From: Motacilla alba alba
Lineage: Eukaryota; Chordata; Aves; Passeriformes; Motacillidae
DNA: 64,000 nucleotides
NCBI RefSeq assembly: GCF_015832195.1
Contig: NC_052033.1
Coordinates: 1,364,001 to 1,428,000, forward strand
Reading direction: 5' to 3'
Under the pieces are notes generated by a model. It was not told the DNA's origin. It searched no databases and worked only from the letters and a program-made list of their open reading frames with translations. Shown here one piece after another: positions 1 through 13,700 of the stretch; the first letter of the stretch is position 1; the number at the start of each line of letters is the position of its first letter. The translations under genes and the position numbers were made by a program.

Positions 1-3000
1 GCAGCCTTGACTGGAGTGCCAGGGAATGCAGTTGTAGAGAGCAGGCACTACTGGTTTGCATGTCTCCAGGGGAAGCCCTTGTTGCTCTGATCACCTTTTC
101 CTTGTTTGGTTTTGGTTTTTGGTTTTTTTGTGGGTTGCTTTTTTTTTTTCTTTCTTTTTTTTTTTTTTTTTTTATAGTGTGACCTTTAGAAAGAAACTGG
201 CACCTGAACTGCCTCTAATCCCTTGTGGCTGCTTCAAACACAGCATATAAGTGACCCCTGAAAGGGACAGGAGTTCTTCATCCCACCTGGGAGCAGGATT
301 AATCCAAGAGCCATGATCCATACTGTGTGTGTCCTGTGCAGCCAGCTCCTGTGCTCTCTGTTCTTTTGGTTTTCTCTGCACTAGGAAAACATTCCTACCC
401 ATCTGTAGGAAACAAAATTCCTGTGTGCTCTCTGACAATGTCTCCAGCACAGCCTTTGGACTGAGAGCAGTCATTTCCTTCTGGAAGTGGAGCTCACAGT
501 TTGCACTGTGCCACTTTCTCTCCTGCTTTGCAGATTTGTCTCCTGCTATTGGGTATAGGTCAATAATCCATCTATCTCAGACTGTAACACATTAAATGTA
601 GCATTTCCATTTAGTTTTTTGCCTTACCAAGATCTGGTGAGCAAATACCCTTCACTGACTGCTGAGATGCTGTCTTTGCAAGATAATATTTGTTTGTGCT
701 TTGGCCTGCTGTGCATGGCCTGGGAGCAGAGCAGTGGCTCTCCTTTACCACAGTGCATGTGCTGACTGCACAAAAAGCTACAAACACCTATTGCTTGTGC
801 TGATGAAGGTTTTAATTTTTAGGGCAGCTTGTAGAAGGAGAATGCACAGACTAAGCACCAGCAGCAGTGTCCTTTAGCAGCAGGAAGCTTTCAGGGGCAG
901 TGGCCCCTGCTTTCTTGAACCCCCATCTGACTCAGGGGATCTGCTTCACAGCCTTAGTTCTTTGTCAAGACTGAGAATCTGTTTGGGGAAGATATTTACT
1001 TACTGTGAGCCAGTATCTGGGTGTGCCTGGAGTGATTAATTGTGCCAACAGCCACTTCCTGAGGTCCACACTTGGAGATCCTCTAGGCTGTGAGCCTGCA
1101 AATCACTGGGCAAATTAGGGGCTGAGGCCAGTGTCACTGCGTGTGACTCATGTCAAAGTAAAACTTTGGTCTTGACAGGAATAACAGGATGCACAGAGCA
1201 GTTGGATGTATCCTGTGAGGACACACCTTGTTGTGAGCTGTTCATCTGCAGTTACTGCTGTAGACGTGGTGGAAAGCTGCCCTTGGAACTTGGAAAGCAC
1301 AAAATGCTTTATACAGGAGTGTGTGGCCACACATGCAAATGCCAGGATTCTAATCCCAGCTGCCCTTTCCTCTAGGGAAAGATTTGGTGAGAAGATGCTA
1401 TGGAATCAGCCATTCTGTCTGTGTGGGGAGCAAGTTTGAGGACTGCTGGAGGGCATGGATAATTTGTACTTCCTTATTGTAAATAAGCCCAACGGGGTTA
1501 CACTCACCCTTAAACTCACCCTTTTCTTCCCAATGATGTGGCACCTCAGTCTTGCTGTAAAGTGATGAAATAACTGAGTAATGCTGCAAGTTTGTGCTCA
1601 GTTTGTGAGGTGCACGTCCTGCCTTGCTGCTGGCAGTGCTCAGCTGCCTCCAGCTCTGGTGGGATTGAAGGAGGCAAAGATTCCTTAGTTCCAGCTCCTT
1701 GTAAACCATTAAAAGATGCTTTCCCCCATAATGTTGATAAAGGATTATTTTAACAAGGCTCAAACAAAAGAGGAAATGAGCACCAAACTTGAAAAGTCAT
1801 GCATCAAAATATATTATCTCATTGGGAGCTCTTGTTCTGTTTCCAAAATTATTTATTTTTCAAGGGGGCTTTGAATGGATTACTGAAGATATTCTTATGA
1901 CTTTGACTTTTTTTGCTGGTAAAACAGAGGCCCTGCCCAGAGTTCCTGAGTTTATATGAGCACACAGTTCCCCTTCTCATAAATGTTTCTCTGTGGCTCA
2001 TCTGCAAAGACAAGGGAGCCTGTGGGATGCGTAACGTGGAGCTAGGCTTGATTTTTTTCTTTTTTCAGGTGCTTTCTTTGCCTTATGAAATCTGGATTTA
2101 ATGGTCTTTTTTTTTTTTAATGCTTCTGCTGTGAACCTCTTAAGCCACTAATCAGCTTTTACCTTTCCCAGCAAGCCTTATGTGCTGTGTATTATCCACA
2201 TTTCTGTGTCTGCCGCTGTCTTTCTGGGGTTTCCTGAAGCTCTAATTAACCCAGAGGCCTCTCCAAGCCACCAGCAGCTGTAACCTGTAACAAAAGTGTG
2301 CCTTGTTGTCAGGGAGCTCCCTTTGCCTGCCTTTCTTTGGGGACTCTGGCAAGCTTTCCTCCTTCCATAAAGGCTCCCACTTGGTAAATGCCAAAGGACA
2401 CTTTTTGTTCGTTTCTGGCAACTGCTGAAGAATTTAACCCTCAGCAACATCTTGATCAAATAGAACGAGTGGTCGCCTGCCAGCTTTTCCTCTCCAAAGG
2501 ATCTTGTCCTTAGTGCTTCGCATTTTTACAAAGGACATGGAAACTGTAGCAGCAGTGATCGTGTGTGGTGGTGTTTATCTGTAGCCTCAGCTCTCCAGGG
2601 TTCCAGCAGCCCTGTCTGGCCTTTGGGCCCTCCTGGCCTTTATCCAGAGGAGCTGAACTCTGGGTGCTGGAGTTGTAGCTCGGGGAGCTTTACTGAGGAA
2701 TGTGTAACTGAGGAGCTGCACATGTGAAAAGCTTGGTTGATGTGACTTGTGTGCTGCTCTCAGGTCTCTTATCCACTACAGAGCAACTCTGGGATGTGTT
2801 CCCTGGACAAATTATGCTTGAAAACAATCCCAGCTGCTTAAATGGGACACAAATCTCTGTTCCAAGGCTTGGCCAGAGAGCTGCCTGGGTTTCCCATAAT
2901 AGTGGGAAAGTAGCAAGCAATGGGGGGAAATGTGGCAGTTTCTTTTGCTGATAACTCTGTAAACTAATCTTTATAGGTCAATCAGGTGCTTTAGTAGTAT

Positions 3001-3596
3001 ATCCCAGTACAAACAGCTGTGGAAATTTGGCAATCTGGACTGGGCTGTTCCCAGTCCTGCAGGACGAGTTGTTCTTTCTAGCAATAGTCTGTCTCTGTAA
3101 GCAAAGATCAAAGTACCTGTTAAGGAAGTGTTAACTTAAGGATGAAATGTAATTTCTTGTGGTTAACTCTTGACAGCCTTGGGGAGCATTGTTCTCTCCT
3201 TGAGCCATTTTGGTTCATCCAGGTATGTCCTGAACTAAATATTCACCAAGTGATTATCTTCCCCAAAATGGCAAAGAGCCAAACTGCATAAAATTGATCC
3301 TGTGCTCCACCACATGCATGGTCCCATTCTCTCTCCAGGAGTGTAGGTATCAATAAAACAAGCATCACATCCCTCTTCTAATGACCCAACCTTCAGGTTC
3401 TTTAGTTACTTCTTGCTCAGCACCTTGAAAACACCACAAGTACCAGTTGTCAGCATTGTCATCACCTTTGCCCTGGGTTCATAATGAAGGAGTAGTGCTG
3501 ACATAAAAGACATAAATCTAATTAGTTTTATGGCTGAAATTCCCATCAGTAGTTCCAGAACTCATCCCAGTTTGCTGTCTCCAGCTTCTTTTTCAG
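1..3596 (+). other. SAP30BP: SAP30BP intron, no coding exon seen
   Basis: The window opens inside the gene. No stretch here resembles the acidic N-terminal exons of SAP30BP, so this is read as an intron upstream of the first exon present (3597). It holds T-rich homopolymer tracts at about 130-173 and 2109-2120 and otherwise unremarkable unique sequence. Confidence 0.6.
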
Positions 3597-6500
3597 AGAG
3601 AGTGCGGAACATGTCTCCAGATGAGATCAAAATCCCTCCTGAGCCTCCTGGCAGATGTTCTAACCAATTGCAGGTTGGTATAAGTCCACTTCATTTTTTT
3701 TAATTTTTTTTCTTTTAAGATTTGCAGTTCAGGGCATATTTGGGAACCCTGCTCAGTAATTTTGCACAAGGCAAAGCTCCAGCATTAAAGCTGGGTTTTA
3801 CCACACTGCATTTATGAATGTACTCTGTTAATGCTTTAGGCTTTACAGCAGTTCTAGTTTAGGAATCTCAAAGTAGCTTTAAGCTGCTTTCCAGCCTCCG
3901 TGGGTTAATTATGCTTTAAAACAGCTCTTGATGCCAGCAGTGACACAGAAGCAATGTTTACTGTCAGGGCTGCTTTTCTCTTACCTCAGCAAATTCAGCT
4001 CCCTAGCAAAGAACAAATTGTTTTTCTATACGGGCCCGAAATCCCCTAAACTGGAATAGTTGAGGCAGCAGTGCCTGGATTCCTTTTCCACCTACATGTC
4101 TCTGGATGGTAAACATTTAGAGGGAAGGCTGGTAGCTTAGAGGCAACAAAAGAACACAAACACATGTTTTCTCTGGTGCACACCCAAATAACAGCAGTGA
4201 CCAAGTTTGCAATAACCTTCTGTGTTCTCCTCATGGAGTGCAAATGAAAGAGCAGGGACTGCTGTCTCCTAACACACACTTGAGTTTTAACTCTGGTTTT
4301 CTGCCCAGCAGAAATACAAGAACCACTCCTGGCCTGCTCTATAAAGTAGCCCCTGACATGCAGTGGTGATTCAGAGTGACTCACCATCCAGATGATGCTT
4401 TCTTCTCCACACACTGTACCTGGGCACACCCAAACCTCCTCTAGTGCTGTAGGAGGATTTTACTGTTCTGACATCAATGAACTGGAGTGTGTTAGACCTG
4501 AGGAATGCACAGAGCTTGACAGGGTAGACAGAATAAAGCAGAATTTCTCCCCTTTGACAGAAGTTTAGTGTGTTACATCAAAGGAGAGCTTGTCCTCTGT
4601 TGGCAGGTCAAACCACATCTTAGAGCACTTAGAGCAAGGAGATGGGATTGTTCCTTAGAAATGCAAAATGTTCTGGGCTTTTCACTTGGTGGTTTGCTCT
4701 TTTGTCAAATTTTTCCTCTGATAAACTGTATTTTGAAGTCTGCCAAAGGGAGGATTTCTTATTGTAAATTTGACTGAGTAGTTGCCCATCTGTGGACTTG
4801 GGGAACGTCATTGCTACTCCATGGGGAGGGGATAAAAGGGAACACCTGTTCAATCATTTCTACTCCCCAGATTCACCTTTTTGCAGTTTGTTCCTTCAAA
4901 CCTCACAATGTATTGCTGGACGTGGAGATGGTGTCATTTCCTCTTGCTGATTTTGTGACAACCTGATGAAAATTTATCTTATAAAAGTTTTCTTAAGGTC
5001 GTTGAGTTTCATATCAGCTCTTAACAATCCTCCTTTATTCAGGCTGCAGCAAGCCCTCAGACAATAGTCAGCTCTGTGTTTGACTGTCCAGGGAGGGAGA
5101 CATGAAGTGACTTATCCAGAAACAACAAAGGAAAATTGACTCAGCTTCTCCCATCCTGAAAGACTGAAGGCCCAGCTCTGGTCTTGTTTTATGTGCTTCT
5201 TGTACATGAGAAATTTCTGTCATAAAGATGATGGAAATTACTGAGGATATTTTAGCAGTACTACTTAACTCTGCCTGAAAGCTCCTGCCTCTGCTGTCCC
5301 TTCACCATCACCAGAGTAGGAATACTTTTATGTGCTTTCATCTACCTTACTGAAGAAGGAAAAAAATTATGTTTGATTTGAAATCTTGAGCCTTTTTGGA
5401 GAGTAGACTGCTTGACATCTACAGCCTGGGTCAGTTAAGTGGCCTTTGGCACGGGCTTGTGCCTTGTGGGTGATGTGCAGAGAGAAGCTGATTCCATCTG
5501 ACTGGTACCAAAGCAGGGATTTATGAGCACATTGTTCCTAAGAGCATTTGGCTGCTGTGGGCACCCCCAGCAATACCTGATGATCACTCTGGGTTTAGTT
5601 CTCCTGCAGAACTTGGCTCTGGCCCTGCCTGGCTAACAGATGAGCAGGAACTTTGCCCTGTGGGCAGTGTAGCCCAGCTGCTGTGTCTCAGGTGCTCACC
5701 TGAGGCTGCAGGTGGATGTTGGTGGTTGCTGTGAGTTGTGGGGGAATCTCTGGATTACAGAATTGGCTTTTCTGTGTCGTGGCTGTGAAGGGAAACAACA
5801 GCCTGGGAAGGAGGAGTCTGTGCCTTGTATGCAGATCTTTAATCACTAAAGCCCTCAGTAAGTGCAAAGATAATTCCTTTACCAATCTGATAGTTCATGA
5901 AGGTACTTCAGACATTCAAGGAGTAAGTGTCTCTTGAGCAGCCTGGTCCTGTTGTAAAGGTGAAATCCTAGCTCTGTTCAAGGAGGTCACTGGTTCAGTT
6001 GGCTTCTTTCCACATGTACAGGAGTCAGCTGGTGTGCTGCTCCTTTTCATCCTGGCTCACCCTATAATCTTTCTCCTGTAGGATAAAATTCAAAAGCTGT
6101 ATGAGAGGAAAGTGAAAGAGGGCATGGATATGAACTACATCATCCAGAGGAAAAAGGAATTTCGCAATCCCAGGTGAGCCACCATCTTTTCATGTGACCA
6201 CAGCACCACAGAGTGAATTTGAAGAATTTTCTTCTTTGTTGGAATTGTCAGAGAAGGATCCTGAACAGGAAGGATTACTGCTTACAAATTGTCTTTCTCA
6301 ATTTTGTGACTGAAACAGTAAAACTCTTCTTTGTGTTTGGTGAAGCAGCAGCTAGAGTTGGTGTGTTGGTTAGATTTTAAATGAAGGCTCAGGATGAAGT
6401 ACTTCAGAAGATGTGACTGTTCTGGGAGCTGGGAGATGTTTTGGGGAATAGGAAATACTGTGGATAATGGTATGCCACATCCATCATAGCAGGTGTAGCT

Positions 6501-9500
6501 TCCCAGGTTCTCATTTCACTTTGTAGTGTGAAGAGGTGACAACCTCTCTCTGTTGGCACATCTGAAACACTTCTGTTCCCTTCTACCTCCCTGGTTCTGT
6601 TCTGACCTCTTGCTTTTCCTTTGCAGCATCTATGAAAAGCTGATCCAGTTTTGTTCCATTGATGAACTTGGTACAAATTATCCGAAGGTGAGGGGCAGTG
6701 CTTTGACTGGAAAAGGAGTGGGTAAAGGTAACACAGAGATGTAAAGTCTCACCTCAGGCTTTCTTGAGCCTGCTTGCTTAGAGGTCTTGTAATGCAACCT
6801 CAGTCTGAGCCTCTGCAGTGAAGTGAACATTTTTGTGTAGCACTAAGCCTCAGTGTCTCAACCTTTGCTACAATGATTCTGCACAAAAACTGCTGAAGTG
6901 TGGAGCTCTGAATGGAACTCCTTGAGGGGGGAAAGGAGCTGAGTAACAGAAAAATGCATGACTTACCCCTGCATCTTTTTTGCTTCAAAGCTGTTTCTTC
7001 ATTCACAACAGAACACGGTCCCATAATAGAAGGTCTGATGGGATACAGGAAGAAATCAGTCATGATGCTCATTGTCACCTCTGATTATCATCAGAGAACA
7101 GAAATACATGAAGCATTTTTGCACTGGGTTTTGTGTTTCTGTGGGAATAGCCATAATCTGGTTTATTTCTTTTTTTCAGGACATGTTTGATCCTCATGGC
7201 TGGTCAGAGGATTCATATTATGAGGCACTAGGTAATTCCAGGAAGTCTCTTTTTTATCCTAGCTTAGGTCTTTGTGGTTTGTACTTAATTAACTGCACTG
7301 GAGTTTTCACTTAATGTATAAATGAGAAATCATCACATGCTGCTCTTTAATGACTCCATTCTGGTTGGATGTGCCTGAATGTTATTGATGCTTCATCAGT
7401 TTGGAAAGGCTTTTTAAATTGGTTCTGCAATGTTTTCGTCTCTCAAATTACTAAATTAGTGCTGCAATGCTTTGATTAAAAAGCAGCAGTTGCTTTCATG
7501 GCAGTTTAATTTTTCTATATAGAATTTGAATATTTTTTTTTTTTATCATGGGAAGTGTGGGAATAAGAACTGTTGAGTTCTACTGTTCTTAGTGCTTCAC
7601 ATCTTTGCTCTTTCTCAGCTAAAGCCCAGAAGATCGAGATGGACAAACTGGAGAAGGCCAAGAAGGAACGCACAAAGGTACCTGCTCAAAACCTAAAGAG
7701 ATGCAGGTGCAGGGCTTTTGTTTCTTTCCCTGCTGGATTTCATTCTATTGCTTTGCTATTTCTGTGCTAAAACTGCTTGTTATATCCCAGATCTCTCCTT
7801 TCTTCTTGCATGTCTTTTCCCAAACTTCACAGATCAAGTTATTTGCTCTTCCTTATAGGTCCATTTATAGGTTGTTTATTCCACTGGATTTCCTGCTGTT
7901 TGTCAGTATTTTTAAACCAGAACTCTAAAAATGGCATTCAGTAAGTCAGATACAGGCAAGATAATGAATAAAGAGCAGCTTTTCCCTTAATTTATGACAT
8001 TTTGCCTGGTGCCTAGCCTAGTTAAAGCTTAATTTCCTCACCATGTCTCAGTGTGACACAATACCTGTTGTCTGTTCTCTGTGATATTAACTTGTTGCAT
8101 CCAATTTCCAGAAAAACCGGGTCTATTTTAACTTTGTGCATTTTGTGACAAGCCCAGTTATTCTTAGATATGCCCCAAAAAGAACAGAGAGGCTTTGGAA
8201 GAGATATCATTCCTGTCCTATGTTTCCTTTAAGCCAGTGGCTGGCATTAGAACCTGTCTAATGTTAGAGATTTGCCACCTAAGCTGCAGAAGGCTCCTTC
8301 CATCTCCAGTACATGGAGGGTTTTTCGTGCAGTGCATGCTGTGTCTTGCTGCTTGTTTTGGTTTTTTGCACAGTAACCCAGGTATCTGATCATGCCCTTG
8401 CCCAGATCTGCAGTTCTGAGGCTGCAGTGCTGTTGGAGCTCCTGTTGCCAGGGTTCCTGCTGTGGTGCAGCGCAATAAATTCTACAAGCAGGGACTTGCC
8501 TTGCATGTTCCTTAAAGGAAAATGAATATGAGCTTCTAACTATATAAATACAGAGTTAAATGACCAGGATCTGTCCTGTCTGAGCTGTATCAAATCTTGT
8601 GCTTGTACCAATAGACAAACACATTTATATTGTATCAGGCTTAGGAGCTGGGTTGCAGCTTAATTAATCCTTAATTCTCATGGCCTGAGGTCTGTGTCTT
8701 CCTTCCCACATGATGGGCAGCTCAGAGGCCAGTCCAGTGTCTTACATCACACTAAAACCGTTTTAAAAAAACTTAGAGAGGTGCTATGGGTTAAAAAAAG
8801 GTCTGTGTATCTTAACAATCCATTTTTTTATTTTCTACTCTTTCTCCCATGTGTTTCTCCCTTCCCAGATTGAATTTGTGACTGGCACTAAAAAGGGTAC
8901 AACGACAAGTGCTGCTTCCACAACCACCACAACATCCAGCACCACTGTGGGAGGTAAAGAACAGCTGTGAATGTACCCCTTAAGCTGCAGTAATGCTGGG
9001 ATTAGTGCTTCCTGAAACCTGAAGGCTCCCTTCTGATCCTGTAGATAATGCAAGGGAGTGTTTCTGCTGAGGAGTGTTGGACTAGCTTTCCTCTAGTCCC
9101 TGTAGTCCATGGCTGTCCTTCTGGAATGGAAGACTGGGGCCAGGTGGGATAGTGAAGAGACTTATTAGTGGGTCAAGAAGCCTGCTGCTGTCTGTGGTTG
9201 TAGAGTATTCCTGGGACTGCTAGATTTTGAGATTTGGAAACACTGGCAGTCATTCTCCTGCCTTGGAAACTGAGGGGAAGGGACAAAAACCAATGGAGGC
9301 CTGTAGCTGAGCAAGTGGGATACATGTGCTCTGTTGAAATAGAATCTGCTTTGGGGCAGGGAGTGATCCTGTCTCCCCTTTTGCTGGAGTTCAGGTCTAG
9401 AGTCCTGGTACCCCAAGAGAAAAGTTGCCTTTCCTCCTCAGTACTTACTGCCAGTCTATCCTGAAATTAGTGTAAGGGGAAGCTGTCTAGTCAAGCAGTG

Positions 9501-9778
9501 GGATATTAAGGATTGACAAGACAGAGTGTCAAGAAGGGATTGGTGACCTCCAGTGTAATGCTAATCCTTGTGTGCTTGGTTTAATCAAATTCACAGATGC
9601 CCAGAAGAGGAAGAGCAAGTGGGATTCTGCCATCCCCGTAACAACGATAGCTCAGCCCACCATCCTCACCACCACTGCAACCCTGCCAGGTGTTGTCACA
9701 GTGACAACCAGTGCCAGTGGCTCCAAAACCACGGTGATCTCAGCTGTGGGCACCATTGTAAAAAAGGCCAAGCAGTGA
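3597..9778 (+). CDS. SAP30BP: SAP30-binding protein (HCNGP family), 3' seven exons
   Basis: Exons are 3597-3673, 6082-6173, 6627-6687, 7180-7231, 7619-7677, 8869-8953 and 9597-9778 (TGA at 9776-9778). Each is bounded by AG/GT and the frame is continuous, giving about 202 residues; the human protein is about 308, so the N-terminal acidic third lies outside the window. The exons encode the HCNGP core: RVRNMSPDEIKIPPEPPGRC, then DMNYIIQRKKEFRNP, FDPHGWSEDSYYEAL and a lysine-rich helix. A Thr/Ser-rich stretch and the family's C-terminus VGTIVKKAKQ follow. The family is nuclear; SAP30BP is known as a SAP30/Sin3-HDAC-associated co-repressor and has been linked to splicing of short introns. Those roles come from family knowledge, not from this sequence. 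The opening codon is split with an upstream exon that is not in the window. Confidence 0.95.
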
Positions 9779-10730
9779 CTGCTGTGCTGGGCCTGGAATC
9801 TTGGACTTGTTTGTCACTGAAGCCATTGTCCTTGGAAGGGAGGGGTGGATTTCTCCTTTGGTAAAAGATGACAAGATTCTTTGAAGCAGCCCACAGTTCC
9901 CCTTTGGAAGGCTGGGGGCAGGAGCAGGATGCCAGCTGTGTGCCCACAGGAATGGACCTCTGCCCACCATGCCTCTGCCTTTGCTTGCTGGGGGAAGACC
10001 CAGGCTGCCTATGTTGTGCTGGAGGAAGGTGGCATCTGGAGTCAGCTTGTAAAAGTTTGCTTATTAATTACTGCATTGAGGTCTTACCTACCTGCAAGTT
10101 TGTTTTAAGGGGGAAAAGGAAAATAAATTAAAAGGGCAAGCAGTGAAAGACTGTCAGTGTTACCCCTGTGTGTTCCAGGTGGTGCTCCAGGGCTGGCTGC
10201 AGCCTGTGTAGGTGCCTCCCTCCAGAATCAGCTCAGCTGTGAGGGAGTTGAAGCAGAGACAACCACTCAGTGTCCACGTCCAGATGTGTAGCAGAGACTT
10301 GAAGCAAACTACATCAGTGAGTGTAGGCTCACTCTTTGTTCTAGCACTGACCCCTGTACCCCGTGCTCTCTGTGTAGATTTTAGTGACCACACGTGAAAC
10401 TGTAGAACTCTTGAGGAAACTGTGCTGGAACATCCTGTTTCCATCTCACAGGGATGGAGATTTCTATGCAGAACCCTCAAGCTGTTGAGGTTTGATTTCT
10501 GAGCTCACTTGCAAAGACCTGTGCAGAAACACTTCCATTGCCACGGAATGAGGTTGGACAGAAGCAGAGGAGAGTGTCTGATCCTGTCGTGATGTTGTCC
10601 ATCTTTGTTTTAGCTCGTGATGTTCTGTGAATGCACACATGGCAGTTACTGCTTGCTCCACTGTTGTGAAAAAGTATTTTCAGTTGAAAATTTTGTTGAA
10701 TAAAAATTGAAGTCTTTTTAAAAAGCCCCT
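9779..10730 (+). other. SAP30BP: SAP30BP 3' UTR with two poly(A) signals
   Basis: AATAAA occurs at 10122-10127 and at 10699-10704. The second is followed by a GT-rich stretch (about 10730-10750), the usual arrangement for cleavage. The two signals predict short (about 0.36 kb) and long (about 0.95 kb) 3' UTRs. Confidence 0.7.
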
Positions 10731-13700
10731 GGTGTCATTGATGTGTCTGCATTTCTTTAGAGTTAAATTTCTACCCAGAGCCTCTTTGTCCTAGTGTATA
10801 AAGCAGTGATAGGAGAGATGGTTGCCAGATCAGCAAAAGTGTAAGTTTCTGAGAATTCAGTGGTCTGGGGTTGCTTTTTCTTTTTTTTTTTTTTTCTTTC
10901 TGTTTTTTTCTGTATCTTGTGTCAGTCCTGATCAAACTTTGCATTTATGGAGACTTAAGATAAAAATAACAGGTTGATATCCTGGCTTTAGATAATTTTA
11001 AAACAGTTAAACACTTTGTCCTGGTAGTCATTTAAGCTTAAAAAAAAAAAAAAAAAGGGCATCTGTGTATCCAGGACCCCTGGAGCAGCAGTTTCCAGAC
11101 TCCTGCAGCAACAGCTTCTGCAAGAGACCTGCAGGACTGGGCTGTACTCTGGCAGTTCCCTCCTGAGCTCCCAGGAGTCAGTGTTTGCTGTCTGCAGTGG
11201 AGAAAGCAGCTTGAAACAGGTGTGATTTAGGTTTGGGGTTTTTCCCCCAGAAAAGGTGGAGTGAGGATGCCAACCCCTGTATAACAAACTTGCAGCCAGT
11301 AACTTGCTGCCCTTGTTTGTCTTGCAGGCTGTATCAGAGGTAATAAATAGATGGACACTCAGGTTGGAAACTGCAGATCTGAGGGAAATGCCCTTTTCCC
11401 AGCTCTGAAAATGGTATTGGACAGGTTGAGGGCTTGCACTGGGCTGTGGTCAGTCAGTGCCCCAGAGGAGCTGGAGGGAACATCAGGCACACAAGGGTGA
11501 TGTCCTGGGGAAAAGGATCCTTCCTGGCCTGGGAACCATGGCCTGAAGCCCCCAGACAGGAGTTAGGACTGGTTTGCTTTGGAGCTCTGGCTGTGAACCC
11601 TGCTGAGGGCTGGAAGGACCTGCTGAGAGTGTCAGTGCCTAAACAGCCCTCAAGGACTGCCGCTGTGCCCAGTGTGCCCTGAGCAAACTCAGAGCTGACA
11701 CACAGATAAAGTTCCTTATGCTGCTGCAACAGTGACTGCTCAGGCTGCACTTGTGACTCTGAAAGCTGTAGATACTCTTTCTTACCTCTCCTTCCAAAGG
11801 GATGCTAACCATAGCCAGGAGAGTAAAACCAGTCCCATTTTCATCATTCCTTAGTCCAAGAATTACAGTCTCTGCTCCTTGAACACCACAGGGCTTTCTC
11901 TCTGCCTATCTCCTTCCTAAGCAGGGGAGTCTCGTAGCTCCAGGAGCTTTGTCTCAGCTGAAACTCCACGTTCAAGTCTGTGTCTCTGCCCCAGCAGAGG
12001 CAGGAGAGCTGCAGTAATGAATTCATCCTTGGCAGAGTTGGTTCTGCTCTCCCTCTCCCTTCTGAAGTCTTTTCTTCCACCTCCATGCCCTGAGGTGTTG
12101 ATTTTCTCTCCTATTTGCTTGTTGTGCTTTAGAGATCTGCCCCGCTTTGATGCTGCTGTGGGAAGGGATTTTGTGTGTTCAGGACTCACTTTTATTTTCT
12201 GTCTCACTGGGCGCTGCCAGGCCGAAGGAGCAGGTGGGGAGGGCAGCCCTTGCCAGCCCCACCTCAAACGGTGGAATGGGAGCACCTGAAGCGATGTTTT
12301 AGTTGGATTGCTGCTGCACTGTCTGGTTTAGAGATGAACAAAAAATAAAAGAGTCTTCCTTGCCAAGCTTTGGGCCATGCCAAGGCTTTGCTGATGACAG
12401 CTCCATCAGTGAGGGAGGTGATGGCTGCAGCCAACACCTGCACAAGCTCTTTTCCAGCTCTTCTCCATTGCAGGGGAGAAGTTAGCTCCTGTGAAGCCCC
12501 TCAGACAGGCGGGCTTTGTAATGTGCCCAGAGAGTCATCAAAGGGTATGAGCTGCTCATTCCTGGGGAATGCTGTGAGCCTGGGAAAGCCCAGAGTTGGT
12601 ACCTGCAGGGAATCACAGGATGGGTGAGGCTGGAAGGGCTGCAGTGGCCCAATCTCTCTGCTCAAGCAGTTTTTCCTGGAGCACTTGGCACAGGGTTGTG
12701 TCCAGACAGTTCTGGAATATCTCCAGAGAGGGAGTGAGAAACACAGATCTTCTCAGCAGGGCTCCCCAAAATGTTCAGGTAAATAAATTGCTGTGGAGGC
12801 TCAAGACCCCCTGAAAGGGCAACAAAGTTCCCCCAAAGTCTCCTCTTCCCTTTGGGGGGAACATTTACTTCAGCACATTCCTGCGTGGCTTTTACAGAGC
12901 AGTTTTCCACCTCTGAGCCTTCCCTGCACTGCTGTTCCTCTGGCTGTTTATATTCCACTTCCTTCCTTTTGTTCTAAGCGAGAACCATGGACACCAATGA
13001 CTTCCACTAGCTGCTCTTTGTTTATTTGGAGCTGGGGCCATGCTCGTGCTCCGTGTTGCCGGTAAACAGCAGAGCTCTGGGATTTCACAGGGAAAGGTTT
13101 TGCCTTTTTGCATAGAAGACATGGGTGTGTGCTCAGCCTCTGGCAGTTGGGTGGGGTGCTGATGGATCCCTGGAAGGCCCTGCTGTCCCCAAATGGGTGA
13201 CAGGACTGTCCTAGGCTGAGGTTGCATCCTGCGTCCTTCACTGGTATTTTCCTCTGGTGTTGCTTCTGTATCCCACTTTCCTCTTGCTGCCAATCTGTCC
13301 CAGAGGCAAATGTTCATCAGGGATGTTCATCAGAGAGATTTTCCTTTAGGAACATGTTCATGACAACGAAGAACAGGGGACATATGTAGTTAATGCTGCC
13401 TTGGAGGAAAGGCTGAGGGAGAAAATATGGCAGGATTTCATCTGGCACTTTTAATTGAACAGGGAATTACATTAAACATCATTTAGTGCAATAAATCATG
13501 TGCATGTTAATGCACATTAATAATACATTATTACACATTCCTTTTATTTAAGCCACATAGCAGGATATTGTCACTACAGTGCACAGTGCAGTGATGGGAT
13601 TAAGTGTTTAGTTTTCTTTTAGTAACGTGTGTTGTTACAGAATTTAAAAAGGAGATAAATGTGCTCCAGCAGCAGGATTTTGGCTGTAACTGCACAATAG

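Noticed and set aside
131..173. Poly(T) as a retroposon tail
   Set aside because: No SINE, LINE or processed-gene body was recognised next to it; treated as a simple homopolymer.
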